Shown: positions 1 to 9,275 of the stretch, piece by piece
How positions within the stretch are numbered: position 1 is the first letter of the stretch
Layout of the letters: every line of letters starts with the position of its first letter
DNA from: Candidatus Caenarcanales bacterium
Lineage (GTDB): Bacteria; Cyanobacteriota; Vampirovibrionia; LMEP-6097
DNA length: 33,892 nucleotides
NCBI GenBank assembly: GCA_013216135.1
Contig: JABSOS010000019.1
Coordinates: forward strand, 24,878 to 58,769
Direction: 5' to 3'
Notes under the pieces: model-generated
Seen by the model: the letters and a program-made list of their open reading frames with translations, nothing else
Databases searched by the model: none
What the model was told of the DNA's origin: nothing
Made by a program: the position numbers and the translations under genes

Positions 1-3000
1 GGTACTGAATGGGGAAATAAAAAAAATGGTGATAACTATGATGATAACTCTTTAAATAGAGATGAATTTTTAATGATAGATTCTATTAATGGCAACTCTT
101 TAAGCTTTCATCATATGCTTAACCCAAGTAAATCGACTTTGAATTATGACCACAAAACCCCAGATGGTTTTGATTTTAATATCTATGTAGCGAACTTAAG
201 CAGAAATATAGTTTTTGAGACTGAAGGGCGAGAAACAGCTCCGGTAACAGAATGGGCTCACACTATGTTTATGACAAATGACGTCAATATTGACTATGCC
301 CAGTTTATAGCTATGGGTAGAACTAATAAAAATAAGTTAATCGATGACCCTAAGTTTGACTCAAATGGAAAATTAATAGCTGGAACTGGAAAGAATCCTA
401 GAGGTAGATACTCAATTCATTTTCATAGGATTTTTGATCACGACTCTGATGTGAATAATACAGTACATGTTAAAGGTGCAGCAGTTTGTATGTCTATGGG
501 CTGGGGGATAACTACTCACCACAGTGCTTCTGTTATTGAAGATTCAATAGTCTTTGATGCTGTCGGTGCTGGTTTTGTTACTGAAGATGGAACAGAACAG
601 GCTATACACCGAAGAAATATTGCAATTAAAATGCGTGGTTCTAATGATGTGAAAAATGCTAATTTAATTCATCCAAGTGGTCCTCGTGGGAAATTGAATG
701 ATTTTGGTTCAAGTGGAAGCGGCTACTGGATTGATACTTCATATAGTGCTAGAGCATTTGAAGAAAATATCGCAGTGAGTACTGATGATGCAGCGATTAT
801 TATGTACGGTCAAAACGATCTAGATCAAGGACCAGTCATAGATATCAATAAAATTAACCCTGAGCTTCATTCAATCTTTGCTAATGATACTGAAATAAGA
901 GCAGTTACAATTCCTGTAATTAATTTCAAAAATAATATTGTTTATAACTCTGAAGGCATGATGGAAATTAGAGGTGTACAAAGAGATGATAATGGTTATG
1001 CGACAGGAAGACCTAACGTTAAGCATTTAATTAATAGTGTTTTTGAGGGAACTAAAGCCTGGGCACTAAGACAGTTTGGTTATTCTTTTCATTACGCAGC
1101 TCACCTTCATGTAAAAGACTCAGTTATCGCCGGTAATGGAATTAGTTCTTTTGATAAAGCAAGGGCTCCAGATACTCCGAGAAGTATAGGGATTTTTTCT
1201 GATAAAAATGCAAGGCATATAGTGCTTGAAAACAACCGTGTTGAAAATTTCAGAGTTGGTGCAACTTTGCCTCAGACAGGTCACCAGGGATATGATTCAG
1301 AAAATCCAATCGGAGCGAGTAAACTTATTGGTGGAACTTTTAAAAATAATATAAATAATATACTTCCTGCTCCTGGACGAGAAGGGCGAAAACCGAGTAA
1401 TCCTTATATTTCACCAGGCTTAAGAAAGGCTCCTTTCCCGACCTATACTGAAATAGACGATACGGTAGTTTTTGAAATTCCAAGTGATAATATTGCACCT
1501 GTAGCAAGCTTTACTAGTAGAGGACTTGGTGGAAGATCTGTGCAGTTTGATGCTAGCTCTTCTGTCGACCCTGATTATATTTTAGATTGGAGTGATACTG
1601 TAAATAATCCTTACACAGCTGGAGATAACACAGTTGCTTCATTTACCTGGGATTTTAATAATGATGGAATTGCTGATGAATATGGTCGTTACGCTATTTA
1701 TCATTTTCCTTCTGTTGGTGATTACCTTGTTAATTTAACTGTAAGAGACTTTCAGGGAGCAACACATACCGTTACTAAAACTATAGCGGTAAGCGAACTG
1801 GATTATACTAATTTAGTTTACGATCCAGGTTTTGATCAAAAATATCTAGATACTTGGAATATGCCTTGGTCTTATTCTGTTTCTGATGGCGGGGATTTGC
1901 AGAAATGGACTGGGAGTGATAAGTGGCAGTATGACGCTAATAATAAATGGGTTTATGCTGAAAAAGATACTCATCGTGGAACTACTATTGCTCAAATCAT
2001 TCATGACCAGAAGGTTCATAGGGGACTTCAAACCGTTAAATTATATGCTCTTAATCAAGGTGATAATAATGAATTACGTCTTAAAATAGAAGGTGTAAAC
2101 CGATGTCTATATAGGGTTCCAGTCGGTGATATTAATGCAAAATTAATTAATTCTGCTCACGAGGATTTAGAAACTACCATTATATTTGATAGTAATAATA
2201 TCGCAAGTGAAGAATTTAACTGGAAAACTATTAAGTGGGATAATGTTGATTTCTCTGATGGATTTGAATTTATCGTCATAAGGCTCATGCATGATGATGT
2301 TAGGATGGATCAGGGTGAGTATTTAGCGGTTGATAATGTATTTGTCGGAACCGATACCTCTCCTGTAAATGGTTCTAATTCAAGTCCAGTTGCGATAAAC
2401 GATAGTGCTGAACTAATTCAAGATAGCTTTATTGATATTGAAGTTTTAGCAAATGATTTTGATCCCGATGGTGATGCTTTAGAGATCACAAATCTTAGTG
2501 GCGCTAGCAATGGTTCAATCTCGATTAACTCTGATAAAACTATTCGCTATACCCCAAATCCAGCTTATTTTGGAGTGGATACTTTTACTTATGAATTAAG
2601 TGATGGTCAGTCTATTGCTATCGGAACAGTTCAAGTAAGAGTCAATCAAATTACTCAGAATATAAATACTCAGAGCATAAGAATAAATGTCGGTGGTGAC
2701 GAATATATCGACAATAGTGGCTTAATTTGGATTGAAGATGATTTTTATAATGGGGGGAATGCTGTAAACAGTGCTGCTAATGTAAATGGCACTTCTGATG
2801 ATACTCTTTATGCGACAAATAGATACGCAAGAGATTTGAAATACTCCATACCAGTTTCTAATGGAAGCTATAAAGTGAAATTGTATTTCGCTGAAAGCTT
2901 CTTTAATAGAGCAGGCTCAAGGGTTTTTGATATTAATATTGAATCTAATAAATTGAAATCTGATTTTGATATATTAGCTGAGTCTGGTGCTAAGTTAAAC

Positions 3001-4143
3001 GCAATAATTTTAGAATTTGATGATATCTCTGTCAGTGACTCTTCTTTAGATTTAGATCTACTTGCTTCTATAAATAATGCTAAGGTATCGGCTATTGAAA
3101 TTTTAAATTTAGGTCTAATAGATAATCCAGACATTCCAGAGCCGCCGATTGATACTGATGAGGAAGAAGGTATTCAGTTTACAAATCAGCTAAATCTTTC
3201 AGGAAATACTTGGAAGAAGGTAGAGCTTGATTACGAAGTTACTGAAAATACGTATCTTGAGTTTGATTTTCTCGCGAATGGAGAAGGTGAGATACAAGGT
3301 ATAGCCTTAGATGATGATAATAATCAAGGTTCTTCCTCTCAAAAGCTTCTAAAACTTTATGGTACTCAGAATTTTGCTAATTTAGCCTATGACAATTATG
3401 GTACTGAAGGTGAATGGAAGTCTTATAAAATCAAACTTGGTAAGCACTTTACAGGTTTGCAAAAGCATATTGTATTTGTGAATGATAATGATAACCGTAG
3501 ATCGGTTTCAGAGAGTTTCTTTAAGAATATTAAGCTATATGAAGGGGCAAGTTCTGATCGTCTAAAGCTTCAAAAGATATCTTTTGCTGATGATAAGCTG
3601 CTTTCATACAGTGATCAAGATAGAACTCCTACAGATTTTTCTATAACAGAATTAGAGGATAAGCTTACTGTTCAAGAGTTTAGACTTTCAGGTAATAGTT
3701 GGAAAAAGTTAGAACTTGAATACGATGTTAATCCAGATACTTGCATAGAATTTGATTTTCTTGCAAATGGAGAAGGGGAGATACAAGGTATAGCCTTAGA
3801 CAACGATAATAATCAAAATTCAGATTCATATAAACTTATGAAACTTTATGGGACACAAAATTATGGTAATTTAGCTTACGATAATTATGACCTAGAAGGT
3901 GAATGGCAACATTATAAAATTAATCTGGGTAAATATTTCACGGGTCTACAAAAACACATAGTCTTTGTTAACGATAATGATAGTCGTAGTTCAGTATCAG
4001 AGAGTTTCTTTAAAAATATAAAGATTTATGATGGATTAGGTTCAAATAAAGCGAATCTACTTAGCCCTGTTTTTGCTGATCAAGATTTGTCTTCTTATAG
4101 TGATCAGGATAAAACGCCAACTAGTTATTTTATTCATGAGTAA
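1..4143 (+). CDS. Large multidomain surface/secreted protein, 5' end outside window (CEMIP/G8-like beta-helix, PKD, cadherin-like, malectin-like, two C-terminal repeats)
   Basis: The frame is open from base 1, so the gene starts upstream and the Met codon at 73 is internal; 1380 codons are visible. Domains in order: a right-handed beta-helix-like region resembling the G8/CEMIP (TMEM2) family (nt 1-1470, with HFHRIFDHDSD and SIVFDAVGAGFVTEDGTE); a PKD domain (about 1486-1785, FTWDFNNDGIADEYG); a probable beta-sandwich carbohydrate-binding module (1801-2350); a cadherin-like/tandem-95 domain (2383-2640, VLANDFDPDGDAL); a malectin-like domain (2671-3105, INVGGDEYID); and two close repeats of about 160 residues (3178-3648 and 3661-4140) sharing LANGEGEIQGIALD and TGLQKHIVFVNDND. 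No C-terminal membrane helix or sorting motif is visible. The architecture suggests an extracellular glycan-binding or glycan-modifying protein. The enzymatic activity is unknown and the domain calls are from memory of family patterns. Confidence 0.8.
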   Translation, partial: GTEWGNKKNGDNYDDNSLNRDEFLMIDSINGNSLSFHHMLNPSKSTLNYDHKTPDGFDFNIYVANLSRNIVFETEGRETAPVTEWAHTMFMTNDVNIDYAQFIAMGRTNKNKLIDDPKFDSNGKLIAGTGKNPRGRYSIHFHRIFDHDSDVNNTVHVKGAAVCMSMGWGITTHHSASVIEDSIVFDAVGAGFVTEDGTEQAIHRRNIAIKMRGSNDVKNANLIHPSGPRGKLNDFGSSGSGYWIDTSYSARAFEENIAVSTDDAAIIMYGQNDLDQGPVIDINKINPELHSIFANDTEIRAVTIPVINFKNNIVYNSEGMMEIRGVQRDDNGYATGRPNVKHLINSVFEGTKAWALRQFGYSFHYAAHLHVKDSVIAGNGISSFDKARAPDTPRSIGIFSDKNARHIVLENNRVENFRVGATLPQTGHQGYDSENPIGASKLIGGTFKNNINNILPAPGREGRKPSNPYISPGLRKAPFPTYTEIDDTVVFEIPSDNIAPVASFTSRGLGGRSVQFDASSSVDPDYILDWSDTVNNPYTAGDNTVASFTWDFNNDGIADEYGRYAIYHFPSVGDYLVNLTVRDFQGATHTVTKTIAVSELDYTNLVYDPGFDQKYLDTWNMPWSYSVSDGGDLQKWTGSDKWQYDANNKWVYAEKDTHRGTTIAQIIHDQKVHRGLQTVKLYALNQGDNNELRLKIEGVNRCLYRVPVGDINAKLINSAHEDLETTIIFDSNNIASEEFNWKTIKWDNVDFSDGFEFIVIRLMHDDVRMDQGEYLAVDNVFVGTDTSPVNGSNSSPVAINDSAELIQDSFIDIEVLANDFDPDGDALEITNLSGASNGSISINSDKTIRYTPNPAYFGVDTFTYELSDGQSIAIGTVQVRVNQITQNINTQSIRINVGGDEYIDNSGLIWIEDDFYNGGNAVNSAANVNGTSDDTLYATNRYARDLKYSIPVSNGSYKVKLYFAESFFNRAGSRVFDINIESNKLKSDFDILAESGAKLNAIILEFDDISVSDSSLDLDLLASINNAKVSAIEILNLGLIDNPDIPEPPIDTDEEEGIQFTNQLNLSGNTWKKVELDYEVTENTYLEFDFLANGEGEIQGIALDDDNNQGSSSQKLLKLYGTQNFANLAYDNYGTEGEWKSYKIKLGKHFTGLQKHIVFVNDNDNRRSVSESFFKNIKLYEGASSDRLKLQKISFADDKLLSYSDQDRTPTDFSITELEDKLTVQEFRLSGNSWKKLELEYDVNPDTCIEFDFLANGEGEIQGIALDNDNNQNSDSYKLMKLYGTQNYGNLAYDNYDLEGEWQHYKINLGKYFTGLQKHIVFVNDNDSRSSVSESFFKNIKIYDGLGSNKANLLSPVFADQDLSSYSDQDKTPTSYFIHE
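3178..4140 (+). repeat. Two tandem copies of a ~160-residue C-terminal module
   Basis: Copy 1 spans about 3178-3648 and copy 2 about 3661-4140, inside the large surface protein. Both run from L-S-G-N-[TS]-W-K-K through FDFLANGEGEIQGIALD, KLYGTQN, TGLQKHIVFVNDND and SESFFKNIK to SYSDQD[RK]TPT. The predicted mainly beta pattern and aromatic/acidic conservation resemble carbohydrate-binding modules of secreted glycan-active enzymes, which is inference. Conservation is much higher between the two copies than elsewhere in the protein, which suggests recent internal duplication. Confidence 0.85.
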
Positions 4144-4236
4144 ATATTTTGAAGAAAAGTTGATTCCTTGCAAATTTAGTGTCACTAAGTAAAGAACTGG
4201 GTGATATGTAAAGCTACAGAATTAACCCATCAATGC

Positions 4237-4242
4237 TAAAAT
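4237..4242 (+). promoter_or_regulatory. Probable -10 of malic enzyme gene (TGC-TAAAAT)
   Basis: TAAAAT preceded by TGC (extended -10) ends 9 nt before the ATG at 4252. No Shine-Dalgarno site is visible before this ATG, so a 2-3 nt leader or a leaderless mRNA is predicted. Confidence 0.4.
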
Positions 4243-4251
4243 CATATAGTT

Positions 4252-5493
4252 ATGGAACTATCGGAACAAGATAAGAAGATTTTTGAAGCACACCAAGGTG
4301 GTAAAATTACTATAGACTCTACTCCAGTGAGAAATATGGATGAATTAGCTGTGGTTTATACTCCTGGGGTGGCTAAGGTTTGTACTGCAATCGCAGATAA
4401 GCCTAATCTCGATAAATATTTAACTATTAAAAAGAATTCTGTTGCTGTTGTTACCGATGGTACTGCGGTTTTAGGTTTAGGAAATATCGGTCCACAAGCT
4501 TCTATGCCAGTTATGGAAGGGAAAGCAATGCTCTTTAAGCAGTTAGCTGATGTTGATGCTTACCCTATCGCTATCGACGCCCAAGGTAAAACTGTAGATG
4601 AAATCGTTGAATGTGTGAAGATGATTGCTCCTGGCTTTGGTGGGATTAATTTAGAAGATATTTCTGCTCCTAGATGTTTTGAAATTGAAGAGAAGTTGCA
4701 GAAAGCAATTGACATTCCAGTTTTCCATGATGACCAGCATGGTACAGCTATCGTTACTACAGCTGCATTAATCAATGCACTTAAGATCACCGGTAAAAAA
4801 GCTGAAGATCTTAAAGTTGTTTTCTCAGGTGTTGGCGCTGCTGGAGTAGCTTGCACGAAGATGATGCTAGATATCGGTGTTAAAAATATTATTGGTTGTG
4901 ATAGAGCTGGAGCGATCTTCAAAGGCAGAAGCGCTAATATGAATTCTATTAAAGAGTCTTACGCAGAGTACACGAATCCTAATCTAGAAAAGGGAAGTTT
5001 AAGCCAGATCTTAGAAGGTGCTGATATGTTTGTTGGACTTTCTGGTCCTAACTTAATCGGAGAGGAAGAACTTAAAACTATGGCGAAAGACCCTATCGTC
5101 TTTGCTATGTCTAATCCTATTCCTGAAGTAGATCCAATCATGGCTAAAAAATACTGTAAGATTATTGCTACTGGTAGATCTGATTTTCCTAATCAGATTA
5201 ATAACGTATTAGGTTTCCCAGGAGTATTTAGAGGTTTACTTGATTCAAATGCTTATACCGTAACTGAGAATATGAAAGTTGCAGCTGCACAAGCTATAGC
5301 TGACTGTGTGACTGATTCAGAATTAAATCCTGATTATATTATTCCAGATGCTTTTAATCCTAATGTCGCTAAAGTTGTAGCTGAAGCTGTAGCTAGAGTT
5401 GCTAAAGAAGAAAAGGTTTGTAAAGAAGTTAGATGGGGTGACCCTGAAATGAAAGCTTTTGTTACAGGTGCAAAGCAAACTGTTGAAGCTTAG
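4252..5493 (+). CDS. Malic enzyme, short MaeB/YtsJ type, 413 aa
   Basis: Oxidative decarboxylation of malate to pyruvate with NAD(P)+, in the cytoplasm, linking the C4-acid pool to pyruvate and reducing power. Seen: YTPGVA (36-41), [13 protein letters not shown] (69-81), the metal/substrate region [13 protein letters not shown] (134-146), FHDDQHGTA (158-166), the Rossmann glycine motif [10 protein letters not shown] (191-200), SNPIPE (about 290) and the family signature [13 protein letters not shown] (about 306-318). The length matches the short form without the phosphotransacetylase domain carried by E. coli MaeB. Cofactor preference cannot be read reliably. The ATG at 4252 fits the family N-terminus and the nearby -10. 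It stands alone, 108 bp after the surface-protein gene and 108 bp before flhB, with no clear terminator on either side. Confidence 0.95.
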   Translation: MELSEQDKKIFEAHQGGKITIDSTPVRNMDELAVVYTPGVAKVCTAIADKPNLDKYLTIKKNSVAVVTDGTAVLGLGNIGPQASMPVMEGKAMLFKQLADVDAYPIAIDAQGKTVDEIVECVKMIAPGFGGINLEDISAPRCFEIEEKLQKAIDIPVFHDDQHGTAIVTTAALINALKITGKKAEDLKVVFSGVGAAGVACTKMMLDIGVKNIIGCDRAGAIFKGRSANMNSIKESYAEYTNPNLEKGSLSQILEGADMFVGLSGPNLIGEEELKTMAKDPIVFAMSNPIPEVDPIMAKKYCKIIATGRSDFPNQINNVLGFPGVFRGLLDSNAYTVTENMKVAAAQAIADCVTDSELNPDYIIPDAFNPNVAKVVAEAVARVAKEEKVCKEVRWGDPEMKAFVTGAKQTVEA

Positions 5494-5575
5494 AATCCTA
5501 GACAAGTTTAATAGTTGAATTTATGCTTAAATACTGAATATTCTAGTCTTTTTCGTGGTATATGGTTAATAGTAA

Positions 5576-5600
5576 CTAGTATTTGTGGTGGAGACTAGTA
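5576..5600 (+). promoter_or_regulatory. Shine-Dalgarno site of flhB-like gene within a possible small hairpin
   Basis: GGTGGAG (5587-5593) lies 8 nt before the ATG at 5602 and is a good ribosome-binding site. It sits between two copies of the self-complementary ACTAGT, which could pair as a 6-bp stem with the ribosome site in the loop. The site decides the start; the hairpin is inference. Confidence 0.5.
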
Positions 5601-5601
5601 A

Positions 5602-6684
5602 ATGTCAGGCGACGAAGATAATGAAGATAAACAGTTTGAAGCAACTTCGCACAAACTAAGAGAAGCTAGAAAGAAGGGACAGGTCTTTAAAAGTAAGGAT
5701 TTGACTCAGCTTGCTGTACAAATTGTTGGATTTGTAATTTTGTTCGCTTTCGGAACTAATGTTTATAGAGCATTAACTGAATTATGTAAGATCATGTGGG
5801 GAAATATCCCTAATTTTGGGAAATTAAGCGGTAAATTTATCTTTTTTCATGCTTGGTTAACTATCGTTCAGATTATTGTACCGACTATGGTTTTTCTTGC
5901 TTCAGTTGCGGTGATTATCGAACTGATCCAGTTAGGTGGTCCATTATTTACCACTGAACCGATGAAATTTAAGCTAGATAAGCTTGATCCGATGAAAGGG
6001 CTGAAAAACATGTTTAATGTTAAGTCGCTTTTTGAATTAGGTAAGGGCTTACTCAAGGTTATTGCTGTAGCTTTAATTGCATTTATGGTTATTCAGAGTC
6101 ATTTACCTAAGCTTTTAGGTAATATTGATGCAGCTAATAAACTCGCTGGTTTTGTTGCTATCGCTGGTGTACTCTGGGAGTTTTTCTGGAAAAGTACTTT
6201 ACTCCTCTTAGCTATATCGATTATGGATTTCTTATTCCAGCGCTGGAAGTTTATGAAAGATCAGCGTATGAGCTTTAAAGAGATGAAAGATGAGTACAAG
6301 AGTACTGAAGGTGACCCCTTGATCAAATCGAAACGTCGTCAAAGACAAAGAGAAATTTCGCAAGGTGGTGGTGGAAATGGTCTTGCTCAAGTACCTGAAG
6401 CTGACTTTGTGGTAAAAAATCCGGATCACGTTGCTCTTGCGGTTAAATACGATGAGAACTTTGATGAAGCTCCTAAGATTCTTGCAAAGGGAGCAGATAT
6501 AATTGCTGAACAGATTATAGAGATTGCTGAAGCTTATAATGTCCCAATTATTACGAATATTCCTCTTTCTCGTGCCTTGTTCAGGCTAGTAAGGATAAAT
6601 CAACAAGTTCCTCCTGAACTTTATAAAGCTGTGGCAGAGATACTTCTATTCGTTTATAAAGTTAAGAAGAAGAATTTTAGGTAA
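5602..6684 (+). CDS. flhB: FlhB/SctU-family type III export substrate-specificity switch protein, 360 aa, with NPDH motif
   Basis: Inner-membrane component of the flagellar or injectisome type III export gate. The N-terminal charged segment (QFEATSHKLREARKKGQVFKSKDL) is typical of the family, followed by about four hydrophobic stretches (roughly 35-58, 80-115, 150-172, 182-212) and a soluble cytoplasmic domain. In FlhB this domain self-cleaves between Asn and Pro of NPTH; here the motif is N273-P274-D275-H276, followed by the usual VALAVKYD, APKILAKGAD and PLSRALF segments. Asn-Pro and His are kept but Thr is Asp. Length and motif position match FlhB closely. No other flagellar or injectisome gene is in the window, so flagellar FlhB versus SctU cannot be decided. 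Its last 8 bp overlap the convergent downstream gene. The SD site GGTGGAG supports the start. Confidence 0.9.
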   Translation: MSGDEDNEDKQFEATSHKLREARKKGQVFKSKDLTQLAVQIVGFVILFAFGTNVYRALTELCKIMWGNIPNFGKLSGKFIFFHAWLTIVQIIVPTMVFLASVAVIIELIQLGGPLFTTEPMKFKLDKLDPMKGLKNMFNVKSLFELGKGLLKVIAVALIAFMVIQSHLPKLLGNIDAANKLAGFVAIAGVLWEFFWKSTLLLLAISIMDFLFQRWKFMKDQRMSFKEMKDEYKSTEGDPLIKSKRRQRQREISQGGGGNGLAQVPEADFVVKNPDHVALAVKYDENFDEAPKILAKGADIIAEQIIEIAEAYNVPIITNIPLSRALFRLVRINQQVPPELYKAVAEILLFVYKVKKKNFR

Positions 6685-8065
6685 AGCTTTTACTCATTTT
6701 CATTAATCTAGCCTTAGCTTGCTCTGGATTATTTATAATCGTTTCAATTTGATTTGGTTTTAATGCCTGAAAATTAAGATGGAAAATTACAGTTTCAGCT
6801 TCGTCACATACTTTTAGAGTATCTGGGCTTACTTTAGTCGCCCCTAAGCTAGTTCCTGAGCTGAAACTTGCATTCCCGAGGCTCGCACTTGACGAAAAGG
6901 TCGCAGCTTTAGTTAAGCCTCTGCCTCTACTATTCAAAAATGGATCATCAAAATCATTAATATTAAAAGCTGGTTTAGCGATCTCTCTTTTATATGGAAT
7001 TGCAATGATGAACATGTGCTTATCGCTTTGGGGTATTTCCTTTCCAGCTTTACTTAAATTATCTAGGTCACTATCAGCATGAGCTCTAAAATTACTGACT
7101 TCTGCTTTTCCTGAGCCGTCTGTAGACTCCTTGACTGAATTAATTTCTACTTTCGTTTTTATATTATTAGACATATTTGAAAATAATGAGGCTCCAGGAC
7201 TACTTCCCTCTCCCATCGTTTGTGTGTAAGGGCTAACTTTATTACCTTCTACTAGCATGCATTTATAGCCTATACTTTCATCATCGGTGTGGATTCTTGG
7301 AATGAATTCTGTAACAAAACTCCCTTCATCTATGTCCCCAAATTTAGGAGCAATAGGTAATATCGCACTTAAATCTATCACAGGGCTAGTATCTTTGATA
7401 TTGAAATCTTCTGCATAGGCTGTAAGAAAGTTTTCAAGCGTTCTAGGGAAATTTGGGTTAGGTATTCCAGTCCATTCTTTTAGCTGGTAATCACCTAAAT
7501 CATCAGCTTCTTTTGCTTGAGACCATGGTCTTACATCATTTAATAATAGTGGTGCCGGAAGGTCCTTATAAGGTAAGAGAAAGTTATCAGTTTCTCTTGC
7601 TTTTGCTTTGATTTGTACATCGATTTTAGGTCCTTTACCTGTACTTAGTTCAATTTTAGGTGTATGAATTAGACCTGAAATTGAACTGAAACTTTTATCG
7701 TGGAGCATTTTGATCCATGTCCCGTTCTCTAAATTTTCTGAAACTTTTACTTTTGAGGCTCTTACAGGTAAGCTGTATAACCAATCTAAAGAATCGTATA
7801 GATCTGAGAGAGCTTGAACCTCTGATTTCTTTAAACCATACTCTTTTCCTCTATATAAAACTGGATCTGCTTTAGATCTATAGTTGCGGCTTGTCTCAGC
7901 CTCCAGCGAGAGTTCTTTAAGGATTTGATTAGGTCTTTTGCCAGAGAATGGAGCTGTTTTATTTGCGCGTGCTCTTTTATTTTGAAAAGAGTTGATTGCG
8001 TTTTGTTGTTCCCTTGTTAAATTAGAGGGTGGTGGTAGCTGAGAGTATTTTTTACTTGTAATCAT
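6677..8065 (-). CDS. Unknown protein, 462 aa, soluble, Ser-rich near C-terminus
   Basis: I do not recognise a family. The protein has no signal peptide or membrane helix. The first 55 residues are polar and basic with Pro, Asn and Ser (MITSKKYSQLPPPSN, then KRARANKTAPFSGKRPN), and a Ser/Gly/Ala-rich segment near residues 390-420 contains repeated SLG and FSS units. A predicted beta-rich middle contains KIELSTGKGPKIDVQIKAKA. Its stop codon overlaps the end of the convergent flhB-like gene by 8 bp. The start at 8065 lacks a clear Shine-Dalgarno site; a TAAAAT hexamer 14 nt upstream on the minus strand could be a -10. The polar N-terminus next to an FlhB-family gene allows, but does not show, that it is an exported substrate. 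Confidence 0.75.
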   Translation of the reverse strand: MITSKKYSQLPPPSNLTREQQNAINSFQNKRARANKTAPFSGKRPNQILKELSLEAETSRNYRSKADPVLYRGKEYGLKKSEVQALSDLYDSLDWLYSLPVRASKVKVSENLENGTWIKMLHDKSFSSISGLIHTPKIELSTGKGPKIDVQIKAKARETDNFLLPYKDLPAPLLLNDVRPWSQAKEADDLGDYQLKEWTGIPNPNFPRTLENFLTAYAEDFNIKDTSPVIDLSAILPIAPKFGDIDEGSFVTEFIPRIHTDDESIGYKCMLVEGNKVSPYTQTMGEGSSPGASLFSNMSNNIKTKVEINSVKESTDGSGKAEVSNFRAHADSDLDNLSKAGKEIPQSDKHMFIIAIPYKREIAKPAFNINDFDDPFLNSRGRGLTKAATFSSSASLGNASFSSGTSLGATKVSPDTLKVCDEAETVIFHLNFQALKPNQIETIINNPEQAKARLMKMSKSFT

Positions 8066-8122
8066 TATTCGAGTTTATTATTTTAAGGTGATTGCCCTAC
8101 TTTCTGCAAGATTTCTTAATAA

Positions 8123-8242
8123 ATTAAAACTATCTCGACTTTGCGTCAAGAACTAGAAGGAACAGAGAGGGCTTTAAGAGATTTGATTTCAGGTGTTCAG
8201 TTGAAATATGAAGATGTCTTCTCTGAGCTTAAGGCAGCTTAA
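8123..8242 (+). other. Short coding-like tail, possible gene remnant
   Basis: A stop-bounded stretch that reads on the plus strand as a polar helical peptide (from TTG 8141: LRQELEGTERALRDLISG, continuing to a TAA at 8240). It has no convincing ribosome site and ends within 4 bp of the csaB stop on the other strand. It looks like the 3' end of a decayed gene or a 33-codon small ORF. The rest of the gap 8066-8238 shows nothing else. Confidence 0.25.
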
Positions 8243-9243
8243 AAATTCAAAAACAAAACCTTATCATAGTGCTTTTCAGCACGGTCTTTTAGCGTCTCTA
8301 AATTATAAATATCTATCTGATGAATAAAATCATTGATCTTCTGATCCACAGCTATAGCTGTACTTTTAAGACCTGCTATATGTCCTATGATCAATGCGTG
8401 GAGACGCATAGAAGTCATCTCAGAACCGTATTTATTTAAACAATAAAGCAATTCATTAGATTTGAACTCATTAGCTTTTATATAAATATCTTGGATGTTA
8501 TCCACAATATTATTAGCCATTCTGTTCTTTTTAATCAGTTCAAGCGCTCTAGCATGGATTCTAGTATCTGAATCTTGCATTTCAAGAATGATTATAGGTT
8601 TACTAATGTCTTGAATACAGTCTTCAATTACTTTAGTAAGAAATTTCTCTAAGTATTCATCGCTATATGAATTCTTTTCACTCTTTAGAGAAAGTACAGT
8701 AGTTTTTCCCTTAAGGCTCGCGAAGTGTGCGTCTATTTTAGATTTAACTCCTAGGTCAATGCCATAGTTATTATCGTTTTGGACTAAGGATGTGTTGTTA
8801 TAAAGTGACCAAGCCAAATCAGCACCATAGAAATGATCGATTCCTAACTCTTTTAGAGTGTCAGAACTAGTTTTATCTCTAACACTGACAAAGTCAGCTA
8901 AAGCTAAAGCTTTTTTACAGAACCACTTACTTAAAGGGTGCTCTAGAGGACCTATGCCTTGAGCTAAGAAAAGTATTTTCATCCCTTTCATATGAGCTAA
9001 ATATGTTGTTAAAAAATAATAAAAAGGTGTAAATAAACTCGTTTTATCCTGGAAAAGTCCACCTAAGCAAATAAAATGTTCAGAATCTTCAATCAACTTA
9101 AAATGATCAAAAATAGAATTCTTACTTGAGAGGCGATTGAATTTAGCCTCTGGATAGTGCTTTTGAAGCCTACGCTCAACTATCTCAGCGAGTAATTCAT
9201 CGCCGTAATTACCATGATTTAGATAGCCGTGTAGTAAAAACAT
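8239..9243 (-). CDS. csaB: Polysaccharide pyruvyl transferase CsaB, 334 aa
   Basis: Transfers pyruvate from phosphoenolpyruvate to a cell-wall-linked polysaccharide; in Firmicutes and Cyanobacteria pyruvylated glycan anchors SLH-domain surface proteins. Seen: GNYGDELL (11-18), the GG-LFQD motif (61-65), AQGIGPL (94-100), DFVSVRD (117-123), GADLAWSL (about 143) and MRLHALI (about 279), all in the usual order and spacing for this GT-B-like family. Length is as expected. The ATG at 9243 follows a perfect TATAAT on the minus strand by 11 nt, predicting a leader of about 5 nt. The gene is divergent from lepA across 32 bp with a shared promoter region. It implies a pyruvylated envelope glycan, possibly with S-layer or SLH proteins encoded elsewhere. 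Confidence 0.92.
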   Translation of the reverse strand: MFLLHGYLNHGNYGDELLAEIVERRLQKHYPEAKFNRLSSKNSIFDHFKLIEDSEHFICLGGLFQDKTSLFTPFYYFLTTYLAHMKGMKILFLAQGIGPLEHPLSKWFCKKALALADFVSVRDKTSSDTLKELGIDHFYGADLAWSLYNNTSLVQNDNNYGIDLGVKSKIDAHFASLKGKTTVLSLKSEKNSYSDEYLEKFLTKVIEDCIQDISKPIIILEMQDSDTRIHARALELIKKNRMANNIVDNIQDIYIKANEFKSNELLYCLNKYGSEMTSMRLHALIIGHIAGLKSTAIAVDQKINDFIHQIDIYNLETLKDRAEKHYDKVLFLNF

Positions 9244-9254
9244 CTTTACTTACT

Positions 9255-9260
9255 ATTATA
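9255..9260 (-). promoter_or_regulatory. -10 box of csaB (TATAAT)
   Basis: Perfect TATAAT on the minus strand, 11 nt before the csaB ATG. It lies back to back with the lepA -10, with 3 bp between them. Confidence 0.6.
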
Positions 9261-9263
9261 AGC

Positions 9264-9269
9264 TATAAT
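9264..9269 (+). promoter_or_regulatory. -10 box of lepA (TATAAT), predicts leaderless mRNA
   Basis: Perfect TATAAT ending 6 nt before the TTG at 9276 and 9 nt before the GTG at 9279. Transcription should start at or within a few nucleotides of the start codon, leaving no room for a ribosome site. Confidence 0.65.
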
Positions 9270-9275
9270 CTTATC

